51,112 nt of DNA from Vulcanimicrobiota bacterium. Its GTDB lineage: Bacteria; Vulcanimicrobiota; Vulcanimicrobiia; Vulcanimicrobiales; Vulcanimicrobiaceae. The stretch is taken from NCBI GenBank assembly GCA_003161435.1, contig PMOS01000017.1, positions 1 to 51,112 of the forward strand, read 5' to 3'. Shown piece by piece: positions 8,113-16,325 of this stretch (positions are counted from its first letter, which is position 1; every line of letters starts with the position of its first letter). The notes below the pieces were generated by a model, which did no database searches, was not told the DNA's origin, and worked only from the letters and a program-made list of their open reading frames with translations. Made by a program: the position numbers and the translations under genes.

Positions 8113-8837
8113 GCCTGCTCGCCGTCGAGCAGCTCGACGCTCGGCACGGCCAACTCCAAGCCGTTCGCGACGTCTCGTTCGCGATCGAGGAAGGCGAGAT
8201 TCTGGCCTTGATCGGCGCCAACGGCGCCGGCAAGACGACGCTGTTGCGGGCGGTCGCGGGCGCGCATCGCATCTCAGGCGGCCGTATCCTGTTCGACGGT
8301 CGCGACGTGAGCTCGGCGCGCGCGAACCGGCGCGTCGGCCTGGGGATCACGCTGGTGCCCGAAGGGCGCCGGCTGTTTGCCGGGATGACGGTCGAGGAGA
8401 ATCTGCTGGTCGGTGCCGCGAGCGAGCGCCGCGGCCGGTGGAACGTCGACACCGTGCTCGACGCCTTCTCCATGCTGCGGCCGCTGATGAAACGGCGCGC
8501 CGGCGATCTCTCCGGCGGCCAGCAGCAGGCGACGGCGATCGGCCGTTCGTTGATGAGCAACCCGCGCGTGCTGCTGGTGGACGAACTCTCGTTGGGGCTG
8601 TCGCCCGTCGCGGTCGAGCAGGTCTACGAATCGCTGCAGGCCGTCATCGCCTCGGGTGCCACGATCGTGCTGGTCGAGCAGGATCTCGGACGCGCGCTGC
8701 GGGTCGCGACGCGCGTCGCGTGCATGCTCGAGGGACGCATCGTGCTCGAGGGGCGCGCGACGGAGGTGACGCGCGAAAGCGTGACCGAGGCGTACTTCGG
8801 GCTCAAGCGCCCGAGCCGTCAAGGCGGGACGCCGTAG
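8109..8837 (+). CDS. livF: Branched-chain amino acid-type ABC transporter ATP-binding protein LivF
   Basis: The GTG at 8109, overlapping the livG stop, gives a 242-residue protein beginning MSLLAVEQLDARHGQ, the usual LivF opening. Walker A is GANGAGKTT, the signature LSGGQQQ is intact, and Walker B is VLLVDELSLGL followed by the H-loop-region sequence IVLVEQDL; Q replaces the usual H in EQD, as is common in LivF. It forms the second nucleotide-binding subunit of the importer. The stop TAG shares one base with the GTG start of livH. Confidence 0.92.
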   Translation: MSLLAVEQLDARHGQLQAVRDVSFAIEEGEILALIGANGAGKTTLLRAVAGAHRISGGRILFDGRDVSSARANRRVGLGITLVPEGRRLFAGMTVEENLLVGAASERRGRWNVDTVLDAFSMLRPLMKRRAGDLSGGQQQATAIGRSLMSNPRVLLVDELSLGLSPVAVEQVYESLQAVIASGATIVLVEQDLGRALRVATRVACMLEGRIVLEGRATEVTRESVTEAYFGLKRPSRQGGTP

Positions 8838-9733
8838 TGGTCAACGAGCTGGTGCAAGGCATCTTGCTCGGCTGTTACTACGCGCTGATCGCGTGCGGTT
8901 TGTCGTTCACGTTCGGCGTCTTGCGCATCATCAACCTCGCTCACGGCAGCATCGCTGTGCTCGGCGCGTTCGTCGTGTGGACGATCGCCGAGCAGTGGAA
9001 CATCTCGCCGTTCCTGGCCCTGGTCGCGGTCGCGCCGTTCATGGCGGCGGCAGGCTGGGTGCTGCAACGCACCGTGCTCGAGCGCAGCCTGCGCTCGGGT
9101 GCGTTGACGCCGCTGCTGAGCACCTTCGGATTGGCGATCGTCATCGACAACCTGCTGTTCAGCAAGTTCGGTGCCGACACGCGCTCGATGGCGCCGAACA
9201 TCGGCGACCTCGCGTTCGCGAGCTGGAACCTGCCCGGCGGCGTGACGATCGGCCAGCTCGCGCTCCTGACCGCGATCGTCGCCGTCGCGCTGCTCGGCGG
9301 CCTGCAGCTGTTCCTGGCGCGCACGCCGCTCGGCCGCGCGATCCGCGCGACGGCGGAGGATCCCGACACGGCCGAGCTGGTCGGAATCGACTCGCGCAAG
9401 GTGTACGCTGCGGCGACCGCGATCTCGATGGTCACCGTCGCGATCGCCGGCACGTTCTTGGCGCTACGCGCGACCTTCGATCCGTACGCCGGTTCGGCGC
9501 AGCTGATCTTTGCCTTCGAAGCGATCGTGATCGGCGGAACCGGATCGCTGTGGGGTACGCTGATCGGCGGCATCGTGCTGGGAGTCGCGCAAAACCTCGG
9601 CTCGCAGATCAGCCCGCAAGGCTTCCTCATCGGCGGGCATCTGGTGTTCTTCGCGGTGCTGGCCGCGCGCTTTTTCATCGCCGGCCGCAGCCCGGGCTCG
9701 CTGGTTCGCTCGCTGCGGAGAACCTCGCCATGA
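8837..9733 (+). CDS. livH: Branched-chain amino acid-type ABC transporter permease LivH
   Basis: The GTG at 8837 (MVNELVQGILLGCYYAL) overlaps the livF stop by one base and gives 298 residues, the normal LivH length. The protein is almost entirely hydrophobic helices, with the LivH landmarks GLSFTFGVLRIINLAHG near the N-terminus and the cytoplasmic coupling region TPLGRAIRATAEDPDTAELVG. It forms half of the membrane channel with LivM. The TGA stop overlaps the ATG of livM (ATGA). Confidence 0.92.
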   Translation: MVNELVQGILLGCYYALIACGLSFTFGVLRIINLAHGSIAVLGAFVVWTIAEQWNISPFLALVAVAPFMAAAGWVLQRTVLERSLRSGALTPLLSTFGLAIVIDNLLFSKFGADTRSMAPNIGDLAFASWNLPGGVTIGQLALLTAIVAVALLGGLQLFLARTPLGRAIRATAEDPDTAELVGIDSRKVYAAATAISMVTVAIAGTFLALRATFDPYAGSAQLIFAFEAIVIGGTGSLWGTLIGGIVLGVAQNLGSQISPQGFLIGGHLVFFAVLAARFFIAGRSPGSLVRSLRRTSP

Positions 9734-10740
9734 CGCAAGCGCAGCCGATCGTCGTGCAACGCTGGAACGTCCTGTCCATCGCGGCGGTGACGAGCCTGGT
9801 CGCGCTCCTCGTGGCGCTCGCGTTCGGGCCCACGTATCTCGGGCCGAATCTGACCGATCGAATCACGACGCTGTTCATCTATGTGATCCTCGCGGCGATG
9901 TGGAACGCGCTGGCCGGCTACGCCGGGCTGGTTTCCGTCGGCCAGCAGGCGTTTTTCGGCCTCGGCGCGTACGCGGCGATCCGGCTGTCGAACGCCGGAA
10001 TCAACGTCTATCTCGCGCTCGCGCTGGCACCGCTGATCGTCGGCGCGGCGTCGTTCCCCCTCTCCGCGCTCGCGTTGCGGCTGCGCGGCGGCGAGTTCGC
10101 CATCGGGATGTGGGTGTTCGCCGAGCTGGCGCATCTCTCGGTCAACCTCGACGGCCTCGTCCAAGGAGAAACCGGCACGTCGCTCATCGCGCTGTCGGCC
10201 TTCGCACCCGACGTGCGGCGCGCGTGCAACTACTGGATCGCGCTGGCACTGATGACGGCTCTGGTGGGGCTGGTGTTCGTGCTACTGCGCAGCCGCACCG
10301 GCGCCGCCATCCAAGCGATTCGCGACAACGAAGAGGCCGCGGCGTCGGTCGGCGTGCGCGTGTTCGCCACCAAACGGCTCATCTTCGTGCTGGCTGCCGC
10401 CGGCTGCGCCGCCGCGGGATCGCTCACGCTCTCGACATTGATCAGCTTCCAGCCCAAGACGTACTTCAGCGTGCAGTGGACCGCGTACATGATCTTCATG
10501 ACGCTGGTCGGCGGCCTCGGAACCTTCGAGGGTCCGATCATCGGTGCGGTGATCTTCTTCGTGATCGAGACGATCTTCGGCGCGAGCGGCGTGTGGTATC
10601 TGGTCGGCCTCGGCGCCTCGGCGCTCCTGTTCTCGCTGTTCTTGCCGCGCGGAATCTGGGGAACGCTGACCGACCGCTTCGGCATCCACCTCATGCCGGT
10701 CGGCTATCGGCTTCGCTTTGGCAGCGGCGAGCCGCGCTGA
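9730..10740 (+). CDS. livM: Branched-chain amino acid-type ABC transporter permease LivM
   Basis: This 336-residue permease has the LivM landmarks WNALAGYAGLVSVGQQAFFGLGAY and the coupling loop RSRTGAAIQAIRDNEEAAASVG. It has about eight to ten transmembrane helices and pairs with LivH. It ends the operon and faces the minus-strand GGDEF/EAL gene across only 4 bases, with no terminator hairpin visible between them, so the two convergent transcripts may overlap. Confidence 0.92.
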   Translation: MTQAQPIVVQRWNVLSIAAVTSLVALLVALAFGPTYLGPNLTDRITTLFIYVILAAMWNALAGYAGLVSVGQQAFFGLGAYAAIRLSNAGINVYLALALAPLIVGAASFPLSALALRLRGGEFAIGMWVFAELAHLSVNLDGLVQGETGTSLIALSAFAPDVRRACNYWIALALMTALVGLVFVLLRSRTGAAIQAIRDNEEAAASVGVRVFATKRLIFVLAAAGCAAAGSLTLSTLISFQPKTYFSVQWTAYMIFMTLVGGLGTFEGPIIGAVIFFVIETIFGASGVWYLVGLGASALLFSLFLPRGIWGTLTDRFGIHLMPVGYRLRFGSGEPR

Positions 10741-10744
10741 TCGC

Positions 10745-13159
10745 TCAGGCGGCGAGCGGCCGATCTGAGAGCTGGATCTGCTCGAAGAGCTCCGGAGCCA
10801 CGGGCTTCGAGAACAGGTATCCCTGACCGAAATCGCTGTGGAGCGCGACGAGCGCCGCGAGCTGCTCCGCGGTTTCGATGCCTTCGGCGACCACCCGAGC
10901 CCCCAGCGCGTGCGCTGCGGTGATCACCGCGGATGCGATGGCACGGTCGACCGGGTTCTCGGCAACGCCGGTTACGAAGCACATGTCGAGCTTCAGCGTG
11001 TCGACCTCATAGGACTTGAGCGTCGCCAGCGAGTTGTAGCCTGTACCAAAGTCGTCGACCGCAATGCGGACGCCGAGCGCGCGAAGCTCCTTCACGACGG
11101 CGGCGTTGCGATCGATGTTGGCGGTGATGGCCGTTTCGGTGAGCTCGAGTTCGAGCAGCTCGGGAGCCAGGCCCGACTCGCGAAGCGCCGTCTGCACCGT
11201 TTGAACGAAGTCGGGATCGGCGATTTGCTTGGTCGATACGTTCACGCTCACCTGAAGCCGGTGCCCGGCCCGATTCCAGACGGCATTTTGCGTGCAGGCG
11301 GTTTGGAGTACCCACGCGCCGATGGGTACGATCAACCCCGACTCCTCGGCATAGGGGATGAAGTCGTTCGGCTGAACGACCGTCCCGTCGGACTGCGTCC
11401 AACGCAGGAGCGCCTCGCTGCCGCGCAGTCCGCCGCCCAGCTCGAAGATCGGTTGATAGGCCAGGGTAAAGGCTTGGTCGTGCAGTGCTTTGCGAAGCTG
11501 CTCCTCGAGGTGGTCGAGCGCCGAGTCGTAGAGCACGCAGCCGCCGCCGGCACGCTTGGCGGCGTACATCGCGACATCGGCCTTTCTCAACAGGGTCGCG
11601 GTGGTGCGGCCGTGCAGCGGCGACACCGCGAGGCCGATGCTTCCTGCCACACTGAGCGAGCGACCATTGATGACGCATGGCGGTGACATTGACGCGAGGA
11701 GTCGCTGCACGATCTGCGACGCCTCGACACCGCCCGTGTCGGGAAGCAGCACCGCGAACTCGTCTCCGCCGAAGCGCGCGACGAGGTCGCGTTCGCGCAA
11801 GACGCCGCGGAGCCGGACCGCAACATCCTGCAGCAAGGCGTCGCCGACGTCGTGACCCATGGTGTCGTTGACGTCTTTGAACCGGTCGAGATCGATCAGC
11901 GCAAGCGCGACCGGCTCGCCGGTGCGTCTCGCGGCCTCCATCACCTTGGCCAAGCGTTCGTTCAGAAAAGCACGATTCGGCAGGCCGGTGAGCGTGTCGT
12001 GATGAGCGAGATGTTGTAAGGCGATCTCGGCACGGTGCCGCTCGGTGATGTCCGTCGCGACCGCGACGACGCTATCGACCCGGCCGCCCGCATATACGGG
12101 TGTCCAGTGCGTCTCGAGCACGACACCGTCTAGGGTACTCAGCGCCGTGTGCTCGTGCCCGCCGAGCGCACGGCGCGCCTGGTCGATCAGGACCGGGACG
12201 TCATTGTAGACGTCGAAGAACGAACGCCCGATGATCGACTCGGCGGTGTGGCGTATGGCGGCGAGATCGCGCCCCTCGGCGATCGTGATGATGCCGTTCG
12301 CGTCGAGCGCGAAGAAGACGACGGGGGCATTCGCGACGACCATGCTGAGGCGGCGCTGGCTCAGGGCGAGCGCGGAATCCTGCGCGGCGAAGCGTCGGTC
12401 GATGAACGCCAGCACGGCGGCGAAACCGCTCACCAGCAAGGTGATGAAGGCGATCGCGTCGCCGCCTACCGCATCCCCGCTGAGGCGCAACCCGGTGTTC
12501 GGATCACGTACCGCGGCGACGAACGTAGCGGCCGCCATACCCGTGTAGTGCATGCCCGCGATCGCCGATCCCATGATGATCGCCGCCGCGATGCGATGCG
12601 ATCCGAAGCGTTTTCCCGATACCGCGTGAAGCCGAAAGCTCAAACGCAGCGCCACGAGCGAAAGGACGACCGCGACGACCGCCGAGAGCGCCACGATTCG
12701 GAGGTCCCATTCCATCGTGGCCGGCATCCGCATGGCGAACATGCCGATGTAGTGCATGCTCCCGATCCCGACGCCCATTGCCACAGCGCCGCCGACCGAC
12801 GAGCGCCATGTGACTCGTGGGCGTGAAACGGTGAATAGCGCGACGCCGGCGGCCAGCATGGCCACCAAGAGCGACAACACGACGAGCGGAACGTCATAGC
12901 TTACATCGACCGGCAACCGAAATGCGAGCATCCCGGTGAAGTGCATCGCCCACACGGAACTGCCGAATGCGATCGCGCCGCCGGCCAACCACAGATAGCG
13001 GCTCTTGCCGTGATGTTTCGCTACGCGCTCGCTGAGGGTCAGCCCGACATACGCGCCGACGATGGCGATCACCACGGACAGCACGACGAGCCTGAGATCG
13101 TAGCCGCTTGCCAGCGCGGTCCCGCCCGGCATCGTCATGCCGGTTCCGGTCATTACCAC
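10745..13159 (-). CDS. MHYT-PAS-GGDEF-EAL membrane protein, c-di-GMP turnover
   Basis: Counting from the GTG at 13159 (an ATG two codons later is equally possible) the protein has 804 residues. Residues 20-255 form a seven-helix MHYT sensor with repeats MHFTGM (72), MHYIGM (135) and MHYTGM (203), proposed in this family to bind copper and sense a gas. A PAS-like segment spans about 270-375. The GGDEF motif is intact (464-468) with an upstream RxxD inhibitory site (455-458), so diguanylate cyclase activity with product inhibition is possible. The EAL domain (560-800) keeps EAL (582-584), ELTET, DDFGTGYNS (702-710), VAEGIET and GYLFSKP, so phosphodiesterase activity is also expected. Which activity dominates cannot be told from sequence. 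Confidence 0.93.
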   Translation of the reverse strand: MVMTGTGMTMPGGTALASGYDLRLVVLSVVIAIVGAYVGLTLSERVAKHHGKSRYLWLAGGAIAFGSSVWAMHFTGMLAFRLPVDVSYDVPLVVLSLLVAMLAAGVALFTVSRPRVTWRSSVGGAVAMGVGIGSMHYIGMFAMRMPATMEWDLRIVALSAVVAVVLSLVALRLSFRLHAVSGKRFGSHRIAAAIIMGSAIAGMHYTGMAAATFVAAVRDPNTGLRLSGDAVGGDAIAFITLLVSGFAAVLAFIDRRFAAQDSALALSQRRLSMVVANAPVVFFALDANGIITIAEGRDLAAIRHTAESIIGRSFFDVYNDVPVLIDQARRALGGHEHTALSTLDGVVLETHWTPVYAGGRVDSVVAVATDITERHRAEIALQHLAHHDTLTGLPNRAFLNERLAKVMEAARRTGEPVALALIDLDRFKDVNDTMGHDVGDALLQDVAVRLRGVLRERDLVARFGGDEFAVLLPDTGGVEASQIVQRLLASMSPPCVINGRSLSVAGSIGLAVSPLHGRTTATLLRKADVAMYAAKRAGGGCVLYDSALDHLEEQLRKALHDQAFTLAYQPIFELGGGLRGSEALLRWTQSDGTVVQPNDFIPYAEESGLIVPIGAWVLQTACTQNAVWNRAGHRLQVSVNVSTKQIADPDFVQTVQTALRESGLAPELLELELTETAITANIDRNAAVVKELRALGVRIAVDDFGTGYNSLATLKSYEVDTLKLDMCFVTGVAENPVDRAIASAVITAAHALGARVVAEGIETAEQLAALVALHSDFGQGYLFSKPVAPELFEQIQLSDRPLAA

Positions 13160-13352
13160 ACTGCAGGCGTACGGTCGCCTGGGTGGACGAAACGGGAATC
13201 GAGCACGTGAGCGTGGCTCATCTTTCCAATAGTACGAAACCGAAGTAACGCGGCGCGGTCGTCTTCCCGTCCACCCACTTCTCTACGCGCGCGCCCGTCA
13301 AGCGGTCGCTTACTGCGCGGTGATTTTCGGCTGAAATCGAAGAGGGATCACG

Positions 13353-14489
13353 GTGAGCGGCGCAACGGAGAACCGTCCGATCAAAGCCGCCGTCGTTCGC
13401 GACAGCGGCGGTCCGTTCAGGCTCGAAGATGCGACGTTAGGAGCGCCGCACGACGACGAAGTCCTCGTGCGCATCGTCGCGACCGGAATGTGCCACACCG
13501 ACATGGTCATCCGCGATCAGGTCTATCCCGTGCCGCTGCCGATCGTGCTCGGTCACGAGGGCGCGGGCATCGTCGAATCCGTCGGCGCACGGGTGACCAA
13601 GCTCGCGGCCGGCGACCACGTCGTACTCACCTTCGTGTCGTGCGGCGCATGTCGCACGTGTCAGTCCGGCGTCGCGGCCGGCTGCGAGCGCTTCAACGCG
13701 CTCAACTTCGCGGGCGCGCGGCTCGACGGTTCGCATGCGTTGCACGTCGCGGCCGACGGTCCGGTGAACGATCGCTTCTTCGGGCAGTCGTCGTTCGCTA
13801 CGTACGCGATCGCGACCGAGCGCAATGCGATCAAGGTTCGGAAGGACGCTCCGCTCGAGCTGCTCGGGCCGCTCGGCTGCGGTGTTCAAACCGGCGCCGG
13901 CACGGTGCTCAACGCGCTCAAGGTGACCGCCGGTTCGAGCTTCGCGGCCTTCGGCGCCGGCGCGGTCGGGCTGAGCGCCGTGATGGCCGCGCGCGTCGCG
14001 GGCGCAACGACGATCGTCGCGATCGACGTCGTCGCCTCACGGCTCGAACTGGCCCGCGAGCTCGGCGCGACGCACGTCGTCAACAGCCGCGAGCACGACG
14101 CCGTCGATGCCGTGCGCGGCGCGACGGGCGAGGGCGTCGACTTCGCGCTCGACTCGACCGCGCGCGCCGAGGTCGTCGCGCAAGCCGTCGCGGCGCTGCG
14201 CGCGCGCGGCGTCTGCGCGGTCGTCGGCGCATCCGCGCCCGGCACCCAACTCGTCGCCGACATCAACGACGTGATGCAGAACGGAAAGACGATCCGCGGC
14301 GTCGTCGAGGGTGACAGCGTCCCCGACTTCTTTATCCCGCACTTGGTCGATCTCTACATGCAGGGCCGGTTTCCGTTCGACCGGCTCGTCCGCTATTATC
14401 CGTTCGATGCGATCAATCAAGCCGCCGATGACAGCGAACACGGCGTCACGATCAAACCGATCGTTCGCGTCGGCGAGGTTAGCGGCTAA
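13353..14489 (+). CDS. Zinc-dependent alcohol dehydrogenase, aryl-alcohol type
   Basis: This 378-residue medium-chain dehydrogenase should oxidise an alcohol to the aldehyde with NAD(P). Catalytic zinc ligands are C47 (MCHTD), H68-E69 (GHEGAG) and C176 (LGCGVQTGAG). The structural zinc site has four Cys at 97, 100, 103 and 111. The cofactor motif is GAGAVG (201-206), and the following strand ends in D of AIDVV, favouring NAD. The sequence style resembles benzyl/aryl-alcohol dehydrogenases, but the substrate is inferred. The GTG start follows a GAGGG ribosome site. It diverges from the GGDEF/EAL gene across a 193-bp promoter region. Confidence 0.9.
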   Translation: MSGATENRPIKAAVVRDSGGPFRLEDATLGAPHDDEVLVRIVATGMCHTDMVIRDQVYPVPLPIVLGHEGAGIVESVGARVTKLAAGDHVVLTFVSCGACRTCQSGVAAGCERFNALNFAGARLDGSHALHVAADGPVNDRFFGQSSFATYAIATERNAIKVRKDAPLELLGPLGCGVQTGAGTVLNALKVTAGSSFAAFGAGAVGLSAVMAARVAGATTIVAIDVVASRLELARELGATHVVNSREHDAVDAVRGATGEGVDFALDSTARAEVVAQAVAALRARGVCAVVGASAPGTQLVADINDVMQNGKTIRGVVEGDSVPDFFIPHLVDLYMQGRFPFDRLVRYYPFDAINQAADDSEHGVTIKPIVRVGEVSG

Positions 14490-14652
14490 CACCACTTTGT
14501 GCTTTCGAGCAAGCGAGGCCACGTCGTTGCACGCGATTGCAGTTCTAAGCGCAATTACGGGCTTTTCTTTTCTGCGAGTGAGCTGAAATCGGCAACTGTT
14601 GGAAACGCTCGGGGTTCGAATAGAGCGCCAGTAAGAAAGGCGCAAGTACTGA

Positions 14653-15105
14653 ATGAACGCAACTACCACGTATCCGTCTAGCGTGCACGAGAAATACCTC
14701 GGAATCGTCCAGCTAGCGCGCACCATCGACAAGGCCAAAATGGTCGCCAAGGGCACCATCGGCGAGTATCACTACGACTGTTCGATGGATCAAGCGCTGT
14801 TCACGGAATTCGGGATCGACGCCAAGAAGCTGTCGGCCGTCGTCGCGGACGCGGTCAAGAACGATAGCCATAGCGCGAACATCGAAGCGTACGTAAAGCC
14901 GCTCGTCCAGAAGAAGACCGCGCAAGAGATCGAGCGCTTCAACCGCGATACGGTCACGCGCAAGCCGACCGGCGAGGGTTTGGAGCACTTCCAGAAGCTT
15001 CGAACGCGGATAGCGCCGGACCGAACCGACGTCACGTCGTGGCCCGACCTGCTCGACCTCGAAGAAGGACGACTCGTACCGAAGCGAACTTCCGGCACGA
15101 ACTGA
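14653..15105 (+). CDS. DUF5069 family protein (copy 2)
   Basis: The 150-residue product shares the DUF5069 core (LGIVQLARTIDKAKMVAKG, then GTIGEYHYDCSMDQ) with the protein at 5568-5915 but has a longer C-terminal tail. It is small, probably cytosolic and functionally uncharacterised. The 163-bp region before it has a T-rich stretch and probably carries its own promoter. A strong hairpin follows 15 bases after the stop. A frame on the opposite strand is its shadow. Confidence 0.78.
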   Translation: MNATTTYPSSVHEKYLGIVQLARTIDKAKMVAKGTIGEYHYDCSMDQALFTEFGIDAKKLSAVVADAVKNDSHSANIEAYVKPLVQKKTAQEIERFNRDTVTRKPTGEGLEHFQKLRTRIAPDRTDVTSWPDLLDLEEGRLVPKRTSGTN

Positions 15106-15119
15106 TCGCGAACCAAAAG

Positions 15120-15145
15120 GAGAGGACGCCGAAAGGCGTCCTCTC
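15120..15145. terminator. Hairpin between convergent genes, probable bidirectional terminator
   Basis: GAGAGGACGCC, a GAAA loop, and GGCGTCCTCTC make a perfect 11-bp stem. It lies between the stops of the DUF5069 gene (plus) and the GT2 gene (minus). On the minus strand the stem is followed by CTTTTGG; on the plus strand there is only a weak pyrimidine tail. Confidence 0.75.
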
Positions 15146-15276
15146 TCGCGTTGCTAGCCGCGCCCGGCGGTTCTGCGTTGGTTTCACGGTAGTGCGTACG
15201 ACATTTCGAAACATGGCACGGCCTCCAACGACGGTGTGTGCCGACCCGTACCGTGCCGACGCACGGCGCTCCTTGG

Positions 15277-16293
15277 TCAGGACGTCTGCGGAGCGGGCGC
15301 CGGGCGCGCCCGTGAGAAGAGACTCGCCACGCCGCCCGCGATCATCCCGCACGCATACCCCGCGTGGACGAGCGGAAAATACACCAGCGACGCGGCCGTG
15401 ACGCCGATGGGCTGGCCCGCCGGCCGCAGCATCACGGTCGCAACCGCGTACACCGCAGCGAGCGGAACGAGCGCGATGCGAGCCGGGCTGATCGCAAGGC
15501 CGATCGCCCCGGCGAGCGCGACCGGCGGCGCGACGTGGCGCAGGCGCACGCTGCGCGGATGGTGGGCGATCGTCTGCGCGCGCCAATAGCCGTAGCGCGT
15601 CCACTGCACCAGGGCCGCGCGCGCGCCGCGGGTGAGGATCTTGCGGCTGTGGGCGGGAACGCGCACCACGCTGCCGCCCGCCTCGCGGACGCGTTCGGCC
15701 AACTCGGCGTCCTCGTTTGCGCGCCAGCGCTCGTCGTAACCCTGCAGCTTTCGCAGCACGCCCGGCCGCCACGCGCCGAGGTAGACGCTGCTCACCGGCC
15801 GCACCGTTTCGAAGTTGCGGTAGTCCGCCGGGCCGAAGCCCATCGGGTTCGAGAACAGCGCTGCGTGCAGCGCGCGGCCGAAGCTCGTCGGCGGGGTGAG
15901 CTCGTGGTTGCCGCCCACGCACCACACGTCGGCCGGCAACGCGGCGAACGCGTTCATGATCGTCGCGACGTAGTCCGGAGCATAGACCGTGTGCGCGTCG
16001 ACGCGGATCACGTACGCGTCGTCGGGGATGCGCGTGAGGCCGGCGTTGAGCGCCGACGCGATGTTGCGCGCGTCGAACGGCACGACTTCCCCGGCCCAAC
16101 CGGTCTCGTCGAGCCAACGCTCCACGATCGCGGCGCCGCCGTCGGTCGAGCGGTCGTCGACCGCGATCAGGGTCGGGCGCAGCGGCCGGCCCGCGCCGTC
16201 GGTCTGCGCGGCGAGGCTGGCCAGGACCGCCGGGAGATGCGCTGCCTCGTTGTGGAACGGCATGACGAGGCAGACAGGTGCTCCCGGGTACAT
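15277..16293 (-). CDS. Family 2 glycosyltransferase, ExoA-like, membrane-associated
   Basis: The 338-residue protein has a GT-A fold N-terminus (VCLVMPFHNEAAHLP, then AVDDRSTDG) and the metal/sugar motif IRVDAHTVYAPDYV, typical of ExoA-type GT2 enzymes. The acceptor-side NEDAEL follows. Residues about 250-325 contain hydrophobic helices (VALAGAIGLAI, AAVYAVATVML, YACGMIAGGVASL) that would hold it at the membrane. ExoA adds an early sugar to a lipid-linked exopolysaccharide repeat unit; a similar role is inferred. The start overlaps nothing, but it is only 32 bases from the start of the divergent GT4 gene. Its ribosome site is TGGAAG. Confidence 0.88.
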   Translation of the reverse strand: MYPGAPVCLVMPFHNEAAHLPAVLASLAAQTDGAGRPLRPTLIAVDDRSTDGGAAIVERWLDETGWAGEVVPFDARNIASALNAGLTRIPDDAYVIRVDAHTVYAPDYVATIMNAFAALPADVWCVGGNHELTPPTSFGRALHAALFSNPMGFGPADYRNFETVRPVSSVYLGAWRPGVLRKLQGYDERWRANEDAELAERVREAGGSVVRVPAHSRKILTRGARAALVQWTRYGYWRAQTIAHHPRSVRLRHVAPPVALAGAIGLAISPARIALVPLAAVYAVATVMLRPAGQPIGVTAASLVYFPLVHAGYACGMIAGGVASLFSRARPAPAPQTS

Positions 16294-16325
16294 GGCTTCC
16301 AGTGTACCCTAAGGGAGCGTGCGTA

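Noticed and set aside
14605..14630. GGTTCGAAT resembling a tRNA T-loop
   Set aside because: The flanking bases do not pair as a T-stem, and no acceptor or anticodon arm is found nearby.
15032..15220. Minus-strand short frame starting MFRNVVRTT between the DUF5069 and GT2 genes
   Set aside because: It crosses the strong terminator hairpin and the DUF5069 gene end, and has no signal or family resemblance.
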